Shown here piece by piece: positions 57,092 to 64,000 of a DNA stretch of 64,000 nucleotides (position 1 is its first letter; every line of letters begins with the position of its first letter). The stretch is from NCBI GenBank assembly GCA_030427885.1, contig JAUICM010000005.1, positions 124,001 through 188,000 on the forward strand, read 5' to 3'. Position numbers and translations under genes: made by a program. The notes below the pieces were generated by a model, which was not told the origin of the DNA, ran no database searches, and worked only from the letters and a program-made list of their open reading frames with translations. Source of the DNA: Rhodothermia bacterium. Its GTDB lineage: Bacteria > Bacteroidota > Rhodothermia > Balneolales > Balneolaceae.

Positions 57092-57500
57092 CGTATCGCT
57101 CCGTGTTAAATTTGCTCAGGGTAAAATTCACAGTCAGCAGCTCCCGGCCACCGATCACACCCGGCGTATATTCCACCAGGCCATTGATCATCCAGTCCGC
57201 GTCCGGAAACAGTTCATTACAGAATGCCGTGAAATAGCCTTCCAGTTCCGTGTAGTCCGTGGCTTCAAAATTCTCATCATGTACCTGCTCCTTATCCAGT
57301 TGGCAGGCGATCATGCATCCATAGTCCCAGTTCCCGTCATAGTGGGAATTGGTCGTATTCTTGCTCTCAAACACTTTTTCCCGACTAATAATGAAAAAGC
57401 CAGGGAAATCATCCTGTCTCATAACCGGCCGGTCATGCTTGGCAACAAGTGCCTCAACCTCGGCTGCTTTGGTCAGTATGTGTTTTACATTAGCCTGCAC
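57084..57500 (-). CDS. Phage tail terminator/completion-like protein
   Basis: A 138-residue protein (MQANVKHILTKAAEVEALVAKHDRP, then RREKVFESKNTTNS-like region, GCMIACQLDKEQVHDEN and VIGGRELLTVNFTLSKFN). It follows the HK97 gp10-like gene in the place where tail terminator proteins usually occur. The start overlaps that gene by 11 bases. Secondary structure is mixed alpha/beta. The call is positional. Confidence 0.55.
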   Translation of the reverse strand: MQANVKHILTKAAEVEALVAKHDRPVMRQDDFPGFFIISREKVFESKNTTNSHYDGNWDYGCMIACQLDKEQVHDENFEATDYTELEGYFTAFCNELFPDADWMINGLVEYTPGVIGGRELLTVNFTLSKFNTERYGE

Positions 57501-57969
57501 TTGGTAGCCCTCTCATAATAGCTGCTTCTATTTTCATCGGGGCGGTTCTCCGGATCTGTCGCCATGCAGTTTCTGCGAAAGGCTTTGCTTCCGTTCCTTT
57601 GCTCGCGATCTTCTTACGAACGAACCAGGTAACGCTATCCAGTTTGGCTCCGGTAAATCCGAGCTTTTTAAACACCCAGCGCCTGATCGGCTTAACTGGT
57701 GTCCAGTGTGGTTTGGTGCCGTCATGTACAAAGATCCCGTGTTTCACATTGCTGCCAAACTGCAGGCGGATCTTGTTCAGGACACGTTCCACCTGGTAGC
57801 TCAGGCTCTTATACAGCTGACGGTCCACATTGATATCATGTTTATCCAGGTAGCGGCGCATGGTGTCCCTGGCAAAAATACCCAGGGCTTCCATTTCAAC
57901 TTCAATGGCACGCTCAACCGCTTTGCGATCTGCTTCCGTATCGATATTTCCAACCTTGCGGATACTCAT
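57490..57969 (-). CDS. HK97 gp10-like neck protein
   Basis: A 159-residue protein with an N-terminal helix and a signature typical of HK97 gp10-family head-tail joining proteins: GIFVHDGTKPHWTPVKPIRRWV (about residues 78-100) followed by the late FAETAWRQIRR. Basic C-terminus. It overlaps the next upstream gene by four bases and precedes the tail-terminator-like gene, as in many siphoviruses. Confidence 0.7.
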   Translation of the reverse strand: MSIRKVGNIDTEADRKAVERAIEVEMEALGIFARDTMRRYLDKHDINVDRQLYKSLSYQVERVLNKIRLQFGSNVKHGIFVHDGTKPHWTPVKPIRRWVFKKLGFTGAKLDSVTWFVRKKIASKGTEAKPFAETAWRQIRRTAPMKIEAAIMRGLPSAG

Positions 57970-58484
57970 GAGCCACCACTCCGGAAGGAGATCTCTTCGT
58001 TAAGATCGGGGTTGCTGCCTACCGCAGTGAATCCAAAGCCTTCGCCTTGCCACTGAGCATCTACATCAGCTTGCGTTTTAAAGATGGTGTCGTCAATGGC
58101 AATATCCGGGATCAGATGACGAATCGCTTCCAGTGCTTTGCCATAGATCAGCTGGGCCAGCTCGGCAGTCTGTCTCGGACTCATCAGCTCAGTCTCATAA
58201 TCACCGGCACCAATGGTGCGGGCAAGGCCGCCGTCGTCTACAGCACGGAAACCGAGGATCTGCGCAGAAAGATGCAGAGCCAAAAGGCACTCAGCAAGAG
58301 CGGCACTTTTGGCGTCCACATCTCCGGGCAATGCGGCAACCAGCTCATCATACTGATCAGTACCGAGCAGCTGGCGAAGCTTACGCTCAGCAGCTGGCTG
58401 ATACGGCAATACCTTCGCAGCCGGGGTCAGATTGATCCCGCTGTAAGTCTTGATATCCGCCGCCGATGTGATCAGTGATGCCAT
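57966..58484 (-). CDS. Head-tail connector-like protein (gp6-type)
   Basis: A 172-residue, largely helical protein (AERKLRQLLGTDQYDEL, SAALAECLLALHLSAQILGF, SPRQTAELAQLIYGKALEAIRHLIPD). Connector adaptors of HK97/SPP1 type share this all-helical plan and this position between capsid and neck genes. It starts 11 bases after the small capsid-side gene. The family is recognised only by pattern. Confidence 0.65.
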   Translation of the reverse strand: MASLITSAADIKTYSGINLTPAAKVLPYQPAAERKLRQLLGTDQYDELVAALPGDVDAKSAALAECLLALHLSAQILGFRAVDDGGLARTIGAGDYETELMSPRQTAELAQLIYGKALEAIRHLIPDIAIDDTIFKTQADVDAQWQGEGFGFTAVGSNPDLNEEISFRSGGS

Positions 58485-58495
58485 TCAGATACTGG

Positions 58496-58840
58496 TTATT
58501 TTTTCTTGGTTTCTTTGTCCGCCTCAGGCTCTTCAGTGAGCTCGTCAGCATCAACCGCATTCAATGGTTTGAGCTTCAACTCTTCCTCAATTCGATCCAG
58601 GCGCGCGTTCACGAATTCCAGATCCACTGCAGAAGCCGTCTTCTGTACCACTGGCGATTCATGGTTTTGGCTGAGCTTCAAATGGTCTTTGTTTGACTCA
58701 TCAAAGAGCTCTGCCTTTTTCTTGAAGATATCAGGCAATGCCTTGTATTCTTCCTCTGACAGCAGCTGGCCTTTGGTATAAGTTTCTTTGGCCGTGGAAA
58801 TGCTGGCGCTGGTTACGATGTATTGCTTTTGCTTAGGCAT
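58496..58840 (-). CDS. Small acidic phage protein near the capsid genes
   Basis: A 114-residue, very charged protein (MPKQKQYIVTSASISTAKETYTKGQ, then LSEEEYKALPDIFKKKAELFDES and a C-terminal acidic run TEEPEADKETKKK). It contains a short coiled-coil stretch around AVDLEFVNARLDRIEEEL. It might be a head decoration or assembly accessory. Not recognised. Confidence 0.6.
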   Translation of the reverse strand: MPKQKQYIVTSASISTAKETYTKGQLLSEEEYKALPDIFKKKAELFDESNKDHLKLSQNHESPVVQKTASAVDLEFVNARLDRIEEELKLKPLNAVDADELTEEPEADKETKKK

Positions 58841-58854
58841 GATAGTCCTCAGTC

Positions 58855-59394
58855 TTAGTTTGAATTTTGTACAAAGGTGGAATTCGAAGTAGGTGCCCCG
58901 GTATTCTTGGGCATGTAAGCCTCCCAGGTGAGAATATTCCCCGGATTACTGGCTTGCCCGTCAAAGTGAAGCCGGGCCCATATAGAACTCTTGAACTCAA
59001 TGAGCGCTGTACCTCCGACGGTGCTTAGTGTATCATAGGTCACCCCGGCGGTCATTTGGTCTTTTACTGCAGTTGATATCGACTTCCAGTTGGTTAGGTC
59101 ATTGCTGTATTCCACAAAGAGGTTGATGTCCTCAGTCCCGGTCGAATCCGGTACGGTCACGGTCACGATGCCGATACCCTGGTTACTGTTCCCGATAAAA
59201 AAGGGCTGGGTATAATGACTGGCAATGGAATCGCCGTCTTCGGTATCCATATCAATGGTTCCGGTATACCGGGCATAGGTGAAGCCTTCCTTCACGGAAG
59301 TCGTGATGTTATAGGTCTGAGCCTGCGCAACGGGCTGGATCACTGCAAGGGCGAGCGCCAAAAAGATCAATAAGGGGTTGAATAATTTTTTCAT
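58855..59394 (-). CDS. Phage-encoded secreted protein in the head module
   Basis: A 179-residue protein with a textbook signal peptide (KKLFNPLLIFLALALAVIQPVAQAQ, cleavage after AQA), followed by a beta-rich mature domain (EGFTYARYTGTIDM, GIVTVTVPDSTGTEDINLFVEYS, NILTWEAYMPKNTG). It lies behind the major capsid gene and its terminator and before the small acidic gene, which is an unusual place for an exported product. It has no lipobox or transmembrane helix besides the signal. Possible roles are a lysogenic-conversion or superinfection factor, or a tail-tip component translated in situ; function is unknown. Confidence 0.8.
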   Translation of the reverse strand: MKKLFNPLLIFLALALAVIQPVAQAQTYNITTSVKEGFTYARYTGTIDMDTEDGDSIASHYTQPFFIGNSNQGIGIVTVTVPDSTGTEDINLFVEYSNDLTNWKSISTAVKDQMTAGVTYDTLSTVGGTALIEFKSSIWARLHFDGQASNPGNILTWEAYMPKNTGAPTSNSTFVQNSN

Positions 59395-59422
59395 GATGGT
59401 GGTTTGTTTATTGAAAGGGGTT

Positions 59423-59456
59423 AAAAAACCGGCCGGGCATTATACCCGAACCGGTC
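59423..59456 (-). terminator. Terminator after the major capsid gene
   Basis: In the coding direction, ACCGG-TT-CGGG pairs with CCCG-G-CCGGT around a seven-base loop TATAATG and is followed by six T residues. It is 26 bases past the capsid stop. The loop happens to spell a consensus -10 box, so the same sequence could start the next transcript. Confidence 0.8.
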
Positions 59457-59481
59457 TGAGCTTTATCGATGCATGGTTGAA

Positions 59482-60417
59482 TTACACTGAATGCTGTCCG
59501 AACACAATCGCATCACCTAACACATAATTGGCTGAGATAGCCATGCGAACAGTGATCTGGATTTTACCTTTTCGGTTGCTTACATCCCGGCCAATGGTCA
59601 TCTGGAAACCATAACCAATAGCAAGGTTGCTTCGTACCGTCAACATCACGTAATCAGTTGAAGCACCATATACTGGATAAATAGGGATACCCATATAGTA
59701 TAGTGGTCGAGGCTTACTCTGGCCGAATAACACCATGTCACCCGCTGTTGTTTGACGGGCACCTATCTCTTCGGCGTATGCCAGATACAGATCCGTGCTT
59801 ACATAAAAACCGAGCAGGTCAATTTGATCAGCATAGTCTTTTGGTAAGGCACGAAGCAAACGGCCAAAAATGGTACTTGGCTTTTCAGTTACTTTATTAA
59901 ATGCCACATCATGGACATTGGCGTCTGCCAATGCACGCTTATAGAAGCCGTCAGTGGTTCTTAAAGCTTTATTCGTTCGGGTAGTCGCAGGTAGATCAGT
60001 ATCACCATTAAAGGCAATTAGAACGGAATCTTTACCGCCCCGAATACTCAGTTGCTGATCCAGGTATTCGTTCAGGCGTCCTTTCATGATGTTGCGTCGC
60101 AGGTTGGTGAACGTAAGGTCCACAGCACCCACAACCTCAACAGGTATTAGTTTATTCTGTTGATGGGTAGGGACAATGATATCACCATCACCCGGCTCCT
60201 GACCTTCAACATCCAGTACGAACATGGGTTCGCCGAATACTAATGAATCAAGACCTAGAGAGGTTTGGATTCCGTCCTCAACTCTTAGAGATTGCAGAAC
60301 CATTGTCTGGTCAACCATCAATGAGATGAACTCAGTAGGGTCCTGATGCGCCGCCATCCCGTTGGCGCTTGAATCGAATGTCGCCTTAACGACCTTTAGA
60401 ATTTCTTCGTTTGTCAT
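59482..60417 (-). CDS. Phage major capsid protein (HK97-fold, putative)
   Basis: A 311-residue protein with the layout of a HK97-type capsid subunit. It has an N-terminal helical arm (NEEILKVVKATFDSSANGMAAH), a P-domain-like helix region, a beta segment QLSIRGGKDSVLIAFNGDTDLPAT, and a late KYPVYG-like strand with GIPIYPVYGASTDYVMLT, followed by NRKGKIQITVRMAISANYVLGDAIVFGQ. It is downstream of the protease/scaffold gene and followed by a strong terminator, as expected for a highly expressed capsid gene. The exact capsid subfamily is not determined. Confidence 0.8.
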   Translation of the reverse strand: MTNEEILKVVKATFDSSANGMAAHQDPTEFISLMVDQTMVLQSLRVEDGIQTSLGLDSLVFGEPMFVLDVEGQEPGDGDIIVPTHQQNKLIPVEVVGAVDLTFTNLRRNIMKGRLNEYLDQQLSIRGGKDSVLIAFNGDTDLPATTRTNKALRTTDGFYKRALADANVHDVAFNKVTEKPSTIFGRLLRALPKDYADQIDLLGFYVSTDLYLAYAEEIGARQTTAGDMVLFGQSKPRPLYYMGIPIYPVYGASTDYVMLTVRSNLAIGYGFQMTIGRDVSNRKGKIQITVRMAISANYVLGDAIVFGQHSV

Positions 60418-60435
60418 GGGTGTTTCCTTATTGGT

Positions 60436-61575
60436 TTATCCGATACCAGGAAAGATTCCCAGTGCCGATTTTTTTACAGGTTGCGGGTCATCGTCATCAT
60501 CTTCCTGCCCCGGAACTGTCTGGCTTCCGTTCGCAGATTTCTCCACCTTCGCAAGGCGGTTTTCAAAATCTTCTTTCATATCGCCAACTGTTTTAGTCAG
60601 CGCTTCAATGGCTTCGAGTTCCGGGCTCTTCGCAGTTTCCTCGGATTTCTCCACCTCGGTATCTTTGTTTTTTGTTTCGTCAGACATGGTTTCGTCCTCG
60701 GTTTGTGTTTGTTGTTTGGATATGGTTAGCCCGTTTACATGATCAATGAACTGCTGTGCATTTTCGAGGAGCTGCGCCTTTTTGTCGCTCACGTCCTCAT
60801 CATGCATCGCGTTCCAGTTGGCAGAGTCCAGGGCATAGATCGCCTGGCGTAACTCTTCAGAGCCCAGTGAACTGTCAAAATCTTTACGGATCTCCTCCGG
60901 GATCTCAATCTCTCCCGATTGAACTGCCTTTAATACTTCGGTAAAAGTCGATATACGGCCTTCGTTATTCGTCATATTCACACCCTTCAAAAATTTCTTC
61001 ATGTTCTGGAACATCGGAGCGAAGTATTTCTTCACTTCCTCAATAATGAATTCCGCTTTCTCAACATCAGTCTCTTCAAGGCTCTCGGCTTCAGCATAAC
61101 CCTGCATGCTAAGTCCCTTCAGGTCGCCGTCTTTAACCTGCTGCCAGGTTTCATCATCGGTCACCTTCAGAACCACATACCAGGTTCCTTCCGGATCATT
61201 CGGGAAGTCAGGGTGTTCACCCTTTAGGATGGAGCTTTCCACCACAAAGCCTTTGTCCGGATTTTCGTCGTGCTGTTTGTCTACCCGGTTGGTCTTGCCA
61301 GCTGCCAGAAAAGCGTGAGCAGCTTTCTCGATCTCTTCGGCGGTCATGGTATCCTCGTGAGCATCCACTTCGCCGGGAGCGTACACCACGCCATAGAGCA
61401 GGCGTTTATCATCGTCCGATTTACGGAAAGAGATCTGCTTCTGGATCTGATCGCCGATCTCTTCGATATCTCTGTTCTTATAGATCACCGTGCGCTGATT
61501 GGCACCAGCGTCCACAATAGAGATAAACTCTACATTCAGATTTTTTAAACGGCGTTTCGCTTTAGGTTTCGGCAT
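60436..61575 (-). CDS. Prohead protease (XkdF/S78-like) fused to scaffold
   Basis: A 379-residue protein. The N-terminal half is an XkdF-like S78 protease: VEFISIVDAGANQRTVIYK opens it, VDKQHDENPDKGFVVESSIL (about residue 98) offers the His, and DGDLKGLSMQGYAEAE (about residue 155) the Ser. The C-terminal half (from about residue 201) is helical and charged, ending in an acidic tract DDDDD, as in scaffolds. ATG 60975 with GAAGGG upstream is in frame and could start a separate scaffold, as with lambda Nu3. It precedes the capsid gene by 18 bases. Confidence 0.8.
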   Translation of the reverse strand: MPKPKAKRRLKNLNVEFISIVDAGANQRTVIYKNRDIEEIGDQIQKQISFRKSDDDKRLLYGVVYAPGEVDAHEDTMTAEEIEKAAHAFLAAGKTNRVDKQHDENPDKGFVVESSILKGEHPDFPNDPEGTWYVVLKVTDDETWQQVKDGDLKGLSMQGYAEAESLEETDVEKAEFIIEEVKKYFAPMFQNMKKFLKGVNMTNNEGRISTFTEVLKAVQSGEIEIPEEIRKDFDSSLGSEELRQAIYALDSANWNAMHDEDVSDKKAQLLENAQQFIDHVNGLTISKQQTQTEDETMSDETKNKDTEVEKSEETAKSPELEAIEALTKTVGDMKEDFENRLAKVEKSANGSQTVPGQEDDDDDPQPVKKSALGIFPGIG

Positions 61576-61779
61576 TCGACCAGATGTTGATTTGAATCTG
61601 CTCGAAAACTAAGAAGGGCGGGTCTGTGAATTAACGTAGCAACCAGCTACGGAAGAGGGGTGAAGTAAAAGATAAGCTGTACCTATGTTAAACAATCCCG
61701 AACAAAAAAGGAACCCCCAGAAACTAACAGCCAGCAGCCAACAGCCAACAGCTAATAGCTAACCACCAACAGCTAACCA
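61576..61779. other. Noncoding gap between minor head and protease genes
   Basis: 204 bases with no credible gene on either strand. The left part (61576-61720) holds the ribosome site and start region of the protease; the right part is the degenerate repeat at 61722-61783. Unusually long for a late phage operon. Confidence 0.5.
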
Positions 61780-61783
61780 CTAA
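61722..61783. repeat. Degenerate AACAGCTAAC-type repeat
   Basis: Overlapping copies of words such as CCAACAG, CAGCTAA and CTAACCACC recur about every seven to ten bases, reaching into the stop codon of the minor head gene. Similar degenerate repeats are common between genes in Bacteroidota-like genomes. Its origin is unknown. Confidence 0.6.
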
Positions 61784-63117
61784 TCCTCCCAAGAGCCCTT
61801 CAGCCTCAATCCATTAGATAATGAACCGGCAAAAGAACCGGCAGGATTATCCAGTCCGCGTATAGAATGAAACTGCAGATCATCACCCACCACCGCCGTA
61901 CCCGCATCCGAAAAGAAATGAAATTCAAACTGACGCTTGCCATCCGGCGTATTATTCACCTTCGCAATGATCCCATTCGCATTTCGAATGATCCCGCGAC
62001 CGGCCTTCAGGTACTCATCCGCATCCTCGGCAATACCCAGCGATCCCGCATACTGCGCCAGATTCTTATCCAGGGTATCAGGATCGAAGCCCATGCGGCG
62101 CTTGCTGCGGATCGTATCCACCCAGTTGGAATATTCGCCGGCATCCAGGCTGTTCAGTTTCTTCTTGTCATCCCGGCCAACACCCTTGCCCATTTTAGAG
62201 CCCGTCACCGTATTACGCTCACTGATCTCCCGTTCAGCCCTTAGCACGGTACGGCAGGCGAAATGATAGCCGGGGATCTTAGCCCCGTTCGGCAGGTTTT
62301 TGGTCTTGATCTGCGAGATCTGCTCCGCCTGGGGCCACGGCGCGATCTCCCGTATCTTTTCAGGGTCATCATTATCGATGATACGATTCATCTCTATAAC
62401 AAGCTCACTCACTTTAATACGCCGCCCGTGCATATGGCGACACACTTCCGTAGTACGGTGATCCAGCTGAGCCTCCACAACCGCCCATTCAATTTCGGCA
62501 CGCACCATTCCGTTGATGCTTCCAAACTCACGCGACCGGGTTACCACATGATCAGCATATCCTTCCCAGTAGCGGAAGCTCTGCACGTTGTACTTCTTGG
62601 CAAACTCATCCATGAACAGCTTGCCCGCTTCCTCACGGTTCAGGCCGCCCTCAATGATCTGCTTTCCAAACTCCCTGATTTTATCCTGCAGCTGATCGTC
62701 AAAATGGTGGAGTACCGGGTAGGTGGCATAGCGTTCCAGCGCAGCCAGGGCGCGGGTGTCCACAATGTTAAAGGTAGGTTTAAAAGCGAGAATGCCCTCC
62801 ATTCCTGCCACATAACTGCTCGTCTGCAATTCCAGCATATCTGCAGCCACATCATTGGCAAAGGAAGGACCGAGCCGAACCCGCAGTTGTGCGATCATCT
62901 GGTCCAGTGCTTCCTCTGTAAACGCCTCCCGGTTATTCACCGCCCGGATCACATCCCGTATCGCCTCCGTAGTCGCATCATTCCACGAACGGATCAGCAA
63001 ATCCTGCAACTCCGCCGAGATCCGGTCATACTCATCCTTCCTCACCAACGCCCATATCTTCCGCGCCTCAATGATCCCCTTCGTAACCAGATAATATTTC
63101 CTCAGATCCTGAAGCAT
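61780..63117 (-). CDS. Phage minor head protein (SPP1 gp7/Mu gpF-like)
   Basis: A 445-residue protein. The middle carries the minor-head signature SFRYWEGYADHVVTRSREFGSINGMVRAEIEWAVVEAQLDHRTTEVCRHMHGRRIKVSEL in pieces (about residues 196-254): the D-x2-TTEVCRHMHG segment matches the conserved Cys/His core of gp7/gpF proteins. The C-terminal 130 residues (YLKAGRGIIRNANGIIAKV, FHFFSDAGTAVVGDDLQFHSIRGL) are an extra domain that may be DNA- or capsid-binding. It sits after the portal and before the protease as expected. Confidence 0.88.
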   Translation of the reverse strand: MLQDLRKYYLVTKGIIEARKIWALVRKDEYDRISAELQDLLIRSWNDATTEAIRDVIRAVNNREAFTEEALDQMIAQLRVRLGPSFANDVAADMLELQTSSYVAGMEGILAFKPTFNIVDTRALAALERYATYPVLHHFDDQLQDKIREFGKQIIEGGLNREEAGKLFMDEFAKKYNVQSFRYWEGYADHVVTRSREFGSINGMVRAEIEWAVVEAQLDHRTTEVCRHMHGRRIKVSELVIEMNRIIDNDDPEKIREIAPWPQAEQISQIKTKNLPNGAKIPGYHFACRTVLRAEREISERNTVTGSKMGKGVGRDDKKKLNSLDAGEYSNWVDTIRSKRRMGFDPDTLDKNLAQYAGSLGIAEDADEYLKAGRGIIRNANGIIAKVNNTPDGKRQFEFHFFSDAGTAVVGDDLQFHSIRGLDNPAGSFAGSLSNGLRLKGSWED

Positions 63118-63121
63118 TAGA

Positions 63122-63310
63122 TTAGGAGTCGTATTCGTGTGCCAGAAGGATTTTTATGTCTACAAAAAACGGATCTCCATGCTTATCGATAACAAATTCA
63201 GGAGCCATACCAGCAATTTTCATATTGGATTCTTTCTCAAACTCTATAAGAATTTTAGAAAGCTCTGATTCTGTCTTTGTTTTGAGTTCGCTTATTTTCG
63301 AAACATCCAT
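63122..63310 (-). CDS. Small AT-rich gene between portal and minor head (moron-like)
   Basis: A 62-residue protein with a helical N-terminus (ISELKTKTESELSKILIEFEKESN) and a beta C-terminus (APEFVIDKHGDPFFVDIKILL). Its bases are far richer in A and T than the flanking head genes, and it lies between two noncoding stretches, the classic sign of an inserted accessory gene. No strong ribosome site is seen before its ATG. Function unknown; it could also be a chance frame. Confidence 0.55.
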   Translation of the reverse strand: MDVSKISELKTKTESELSKILIEFEKESNMKIAGMAPEFVIDKHGDPFFVDIKILLAHEYDS

Positions 63311-63422
63311 AATTCAACATTTATAATTCATCATTTACAATTCCGGGCAAAGCTTGCCCGGCGCTTCGTTCATTTCCCGTTCATTTTTCGATTTCCCGCA
63401 CGCAAAACCAAAAAACGTCACA
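63311..63422. other. Noncoding AT-rich insert with a GC-rich hairpin
   Basis: 112 bases with repeated AATTCA/TTTATAATTC-like words, then a 19-base inverted repeat (arms CCGGGCAA and TTGCCCGG, 63343-63361, three-base spacer). The hairpin is not followed by a T-run on the - strand, so terminator function is doubtful. Confidence 0.5.
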
Positions 63423-64000
63423 TTAATCGCGCGAAGCCGCCAAACGCTTTCTGAGCTGAATTAGCTCATTTACATTCTGTTCCAGATTCGCACTGCTTCC
63501 CAGCCGGCTCATAGCGTCCTCATCCAGAGCAGGATATCCAAGATCCTCACGGGCTTCCTCCGGAAGAATAACACCATGCTGCAAAAGAATACCCGCGATC
63601 GTGGCATCCACTTCCGGATCAGTGATATCCAGTCCAATAAATTCAATCTTCCATTTATGATCGCCAAAGGTGGGCAGGATCGTCCGGTTATAGAAATCAG
63701 CGATTCGGCTCCGTTTAGGTCCGGCCTCAATCTGCTCAAATAAAGAAAGCTGTTCTTTGGTCTCATTACCTCCGCCAAGCTGGCCGGCCGTAACCACGCC
63801 AGCCATACGCGGTGGCAATCCATGTGAGCTGATCACCATATCCCGCGCCTGCTCCCGGATCTTACCCATAAAATCATTCTTGGTACCAAAATCCATTTCC
63901 AGCTTCTCGATCTTCACCTTCACCTGTGGATCGTCCGTATCGAAGATCAGGGTACGCCCGGCGTTCTTTGTACCGGTGGCCTGACTGGCAAGGAAGCTGC
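63423..64000 (-). CDS. Phage portal protein, N-terminus cut by window
   Basis: The frame is open to the right edge (SFLASQATGTKNAGRTLIFDTD...), so the visible 192 residues are only the C-terminal part. Signatures of the PBSX/P2-type portal wing and crown are KLEMDFGTKNDFMGKIREQARDMVISSHGLPPRMAGVV, with the typical LPPRMAG, followed by TKEQLSLFEQIEAGPKRSRIADFYNRTILP. The in-frame GTG at 63923 is not a real start. It is the first structural gene visible, so terminase genes should lie beyond 64 kb. Confidence 0.85.
   Translation of the reverse strand, partial: SFLASQATGTKNAGRTLIFDTDDPQVKVKIEKLEMDFGTKNDFMGKIREQARDMVISSHGLPPRMAGVVTAGQLGGGNETKEQLSLFEQIEAGPKRSRIADFYNRTILPTFGDHKWKIEFIGLDITDPEVDATIAGILLQHGVILPEEAREDLGYPALDEDAMSRLGSSANLEQNVNELIQLRKRLAASRD

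Noticed and set aside
62263-63120. 285-residue + strand frame opposite the minor head gene
   Set aside because: The - strand frame carries recognisable gpF/gp7 motifs and matches the operon direction; this frame is a GC-driven shadow.
63343-63361. GC-rich hairpin as a terminator
   Set aside because: The arms pair well but no T-run follows in either direction, so it was left inside the noncoding insert entry.
63423-63923. GTG at 63923 as the portal start
   Set aside because: The frame continues without stop to base 64000 and the coded residues are portal-like, so this is a partial gene.

Overview
The window looks like a Balneolota/Rhodothermota-type (or related Bacteroidota) Gram-negative chromosome. 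It carries an alternative complex III (ActABCDEF) fused by operon to a caa3-type A2 (YS-motif) cytochrome oxidase, a DUF4175 protein, a BatA-like VWA protein, a short exosortase and a multi-SLBB export protein. It has moderate GC and clear compositional zones: AT-rich at 1-9.9 kb, intermediate in the middle and GC-richer from 45.4 kb on. No rRNA, tRNA, CRISPR array or insertion sequence was seen.

Layout. (1) 1-9.86 kb, + strand: end of a surface polysaccharide cluster with flippase (cut by the window edge), Wzy-like polymerase, GT4 glycosyltransferase, sulfotransferase, DUF354 protein, NodB-like deacetylase, a WbpI/WecB-like 2-epimerase, an unusual sugar-phosphate transferase, a WbpB-like dehydrogenase and a WbpD-like acetyltransferase. 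(2) 9.9-16.6 kb: SLBB export protein (-), then a + strand run of exosortase, partner membrane protein, glycerate 2-kinase, BatA-like protein and HAD phosphatase. (3) 16.6-21.0 kb, - strand: giant DUF4175 coiled-coil protein and an MBL hydrolase. (4) 21.0-34.0 kb, - strand: one respiratory operon reading actA-B-C-D-E-F, small membrane protein, SCO, coxB(c)-A-C-D, closed by a strong terminator. (5) 34.3-40.3 kb, + strand: DUF420 protein, then a nitrite/NO response cluster (Rrf2 regulator, RIC/ScdA repair protein, two four-helix membrane proteins, NirK, porin, lipoprotein). Near-identical 8-6-8 inverted repeats lie before the regulator gene and before nirK (twice), with a half-site before ric. 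(6) 40.4-45.3 kb: M1 peptidase, lactonase, dihaem cytochrome and MBL protein.

(7) 45.4-64 kb, all - strand: the late structural half of a siphovirus-like prophage. In transcription order (from 64 kb downward) it runs portal (cut), small AT-rich insert gene, minor head protein, protease/scaffold, major capsid protein, a signal-peptide protein, connectors and neck genes, a DUF5675/holin-like block, two related tail-tube proteins, tail assembly chaperone, tape measure, tail hub, an esterase-domain fibre and a terminal fibre. Between chaperone and tape measure lies a frame with no start codon of its own. A T-TTT-TTA slippery heptamer joins it in -1, giving a lambda G/GT-like fusion. Integrase, repressor, terminase and the far attachment site must lie beyond the right edge.

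The most notable observations are the G/GT frameshift, the Rrf2-type operator set, the shared cytochrome c domain at the C-termini of both ActE and CoxB, a secreted protein inside the phage head module behind a terminator, and a phosphoglycosyl transferase lacking its membrane helix. All assignments come from reading motifs by eye; no database search was run.
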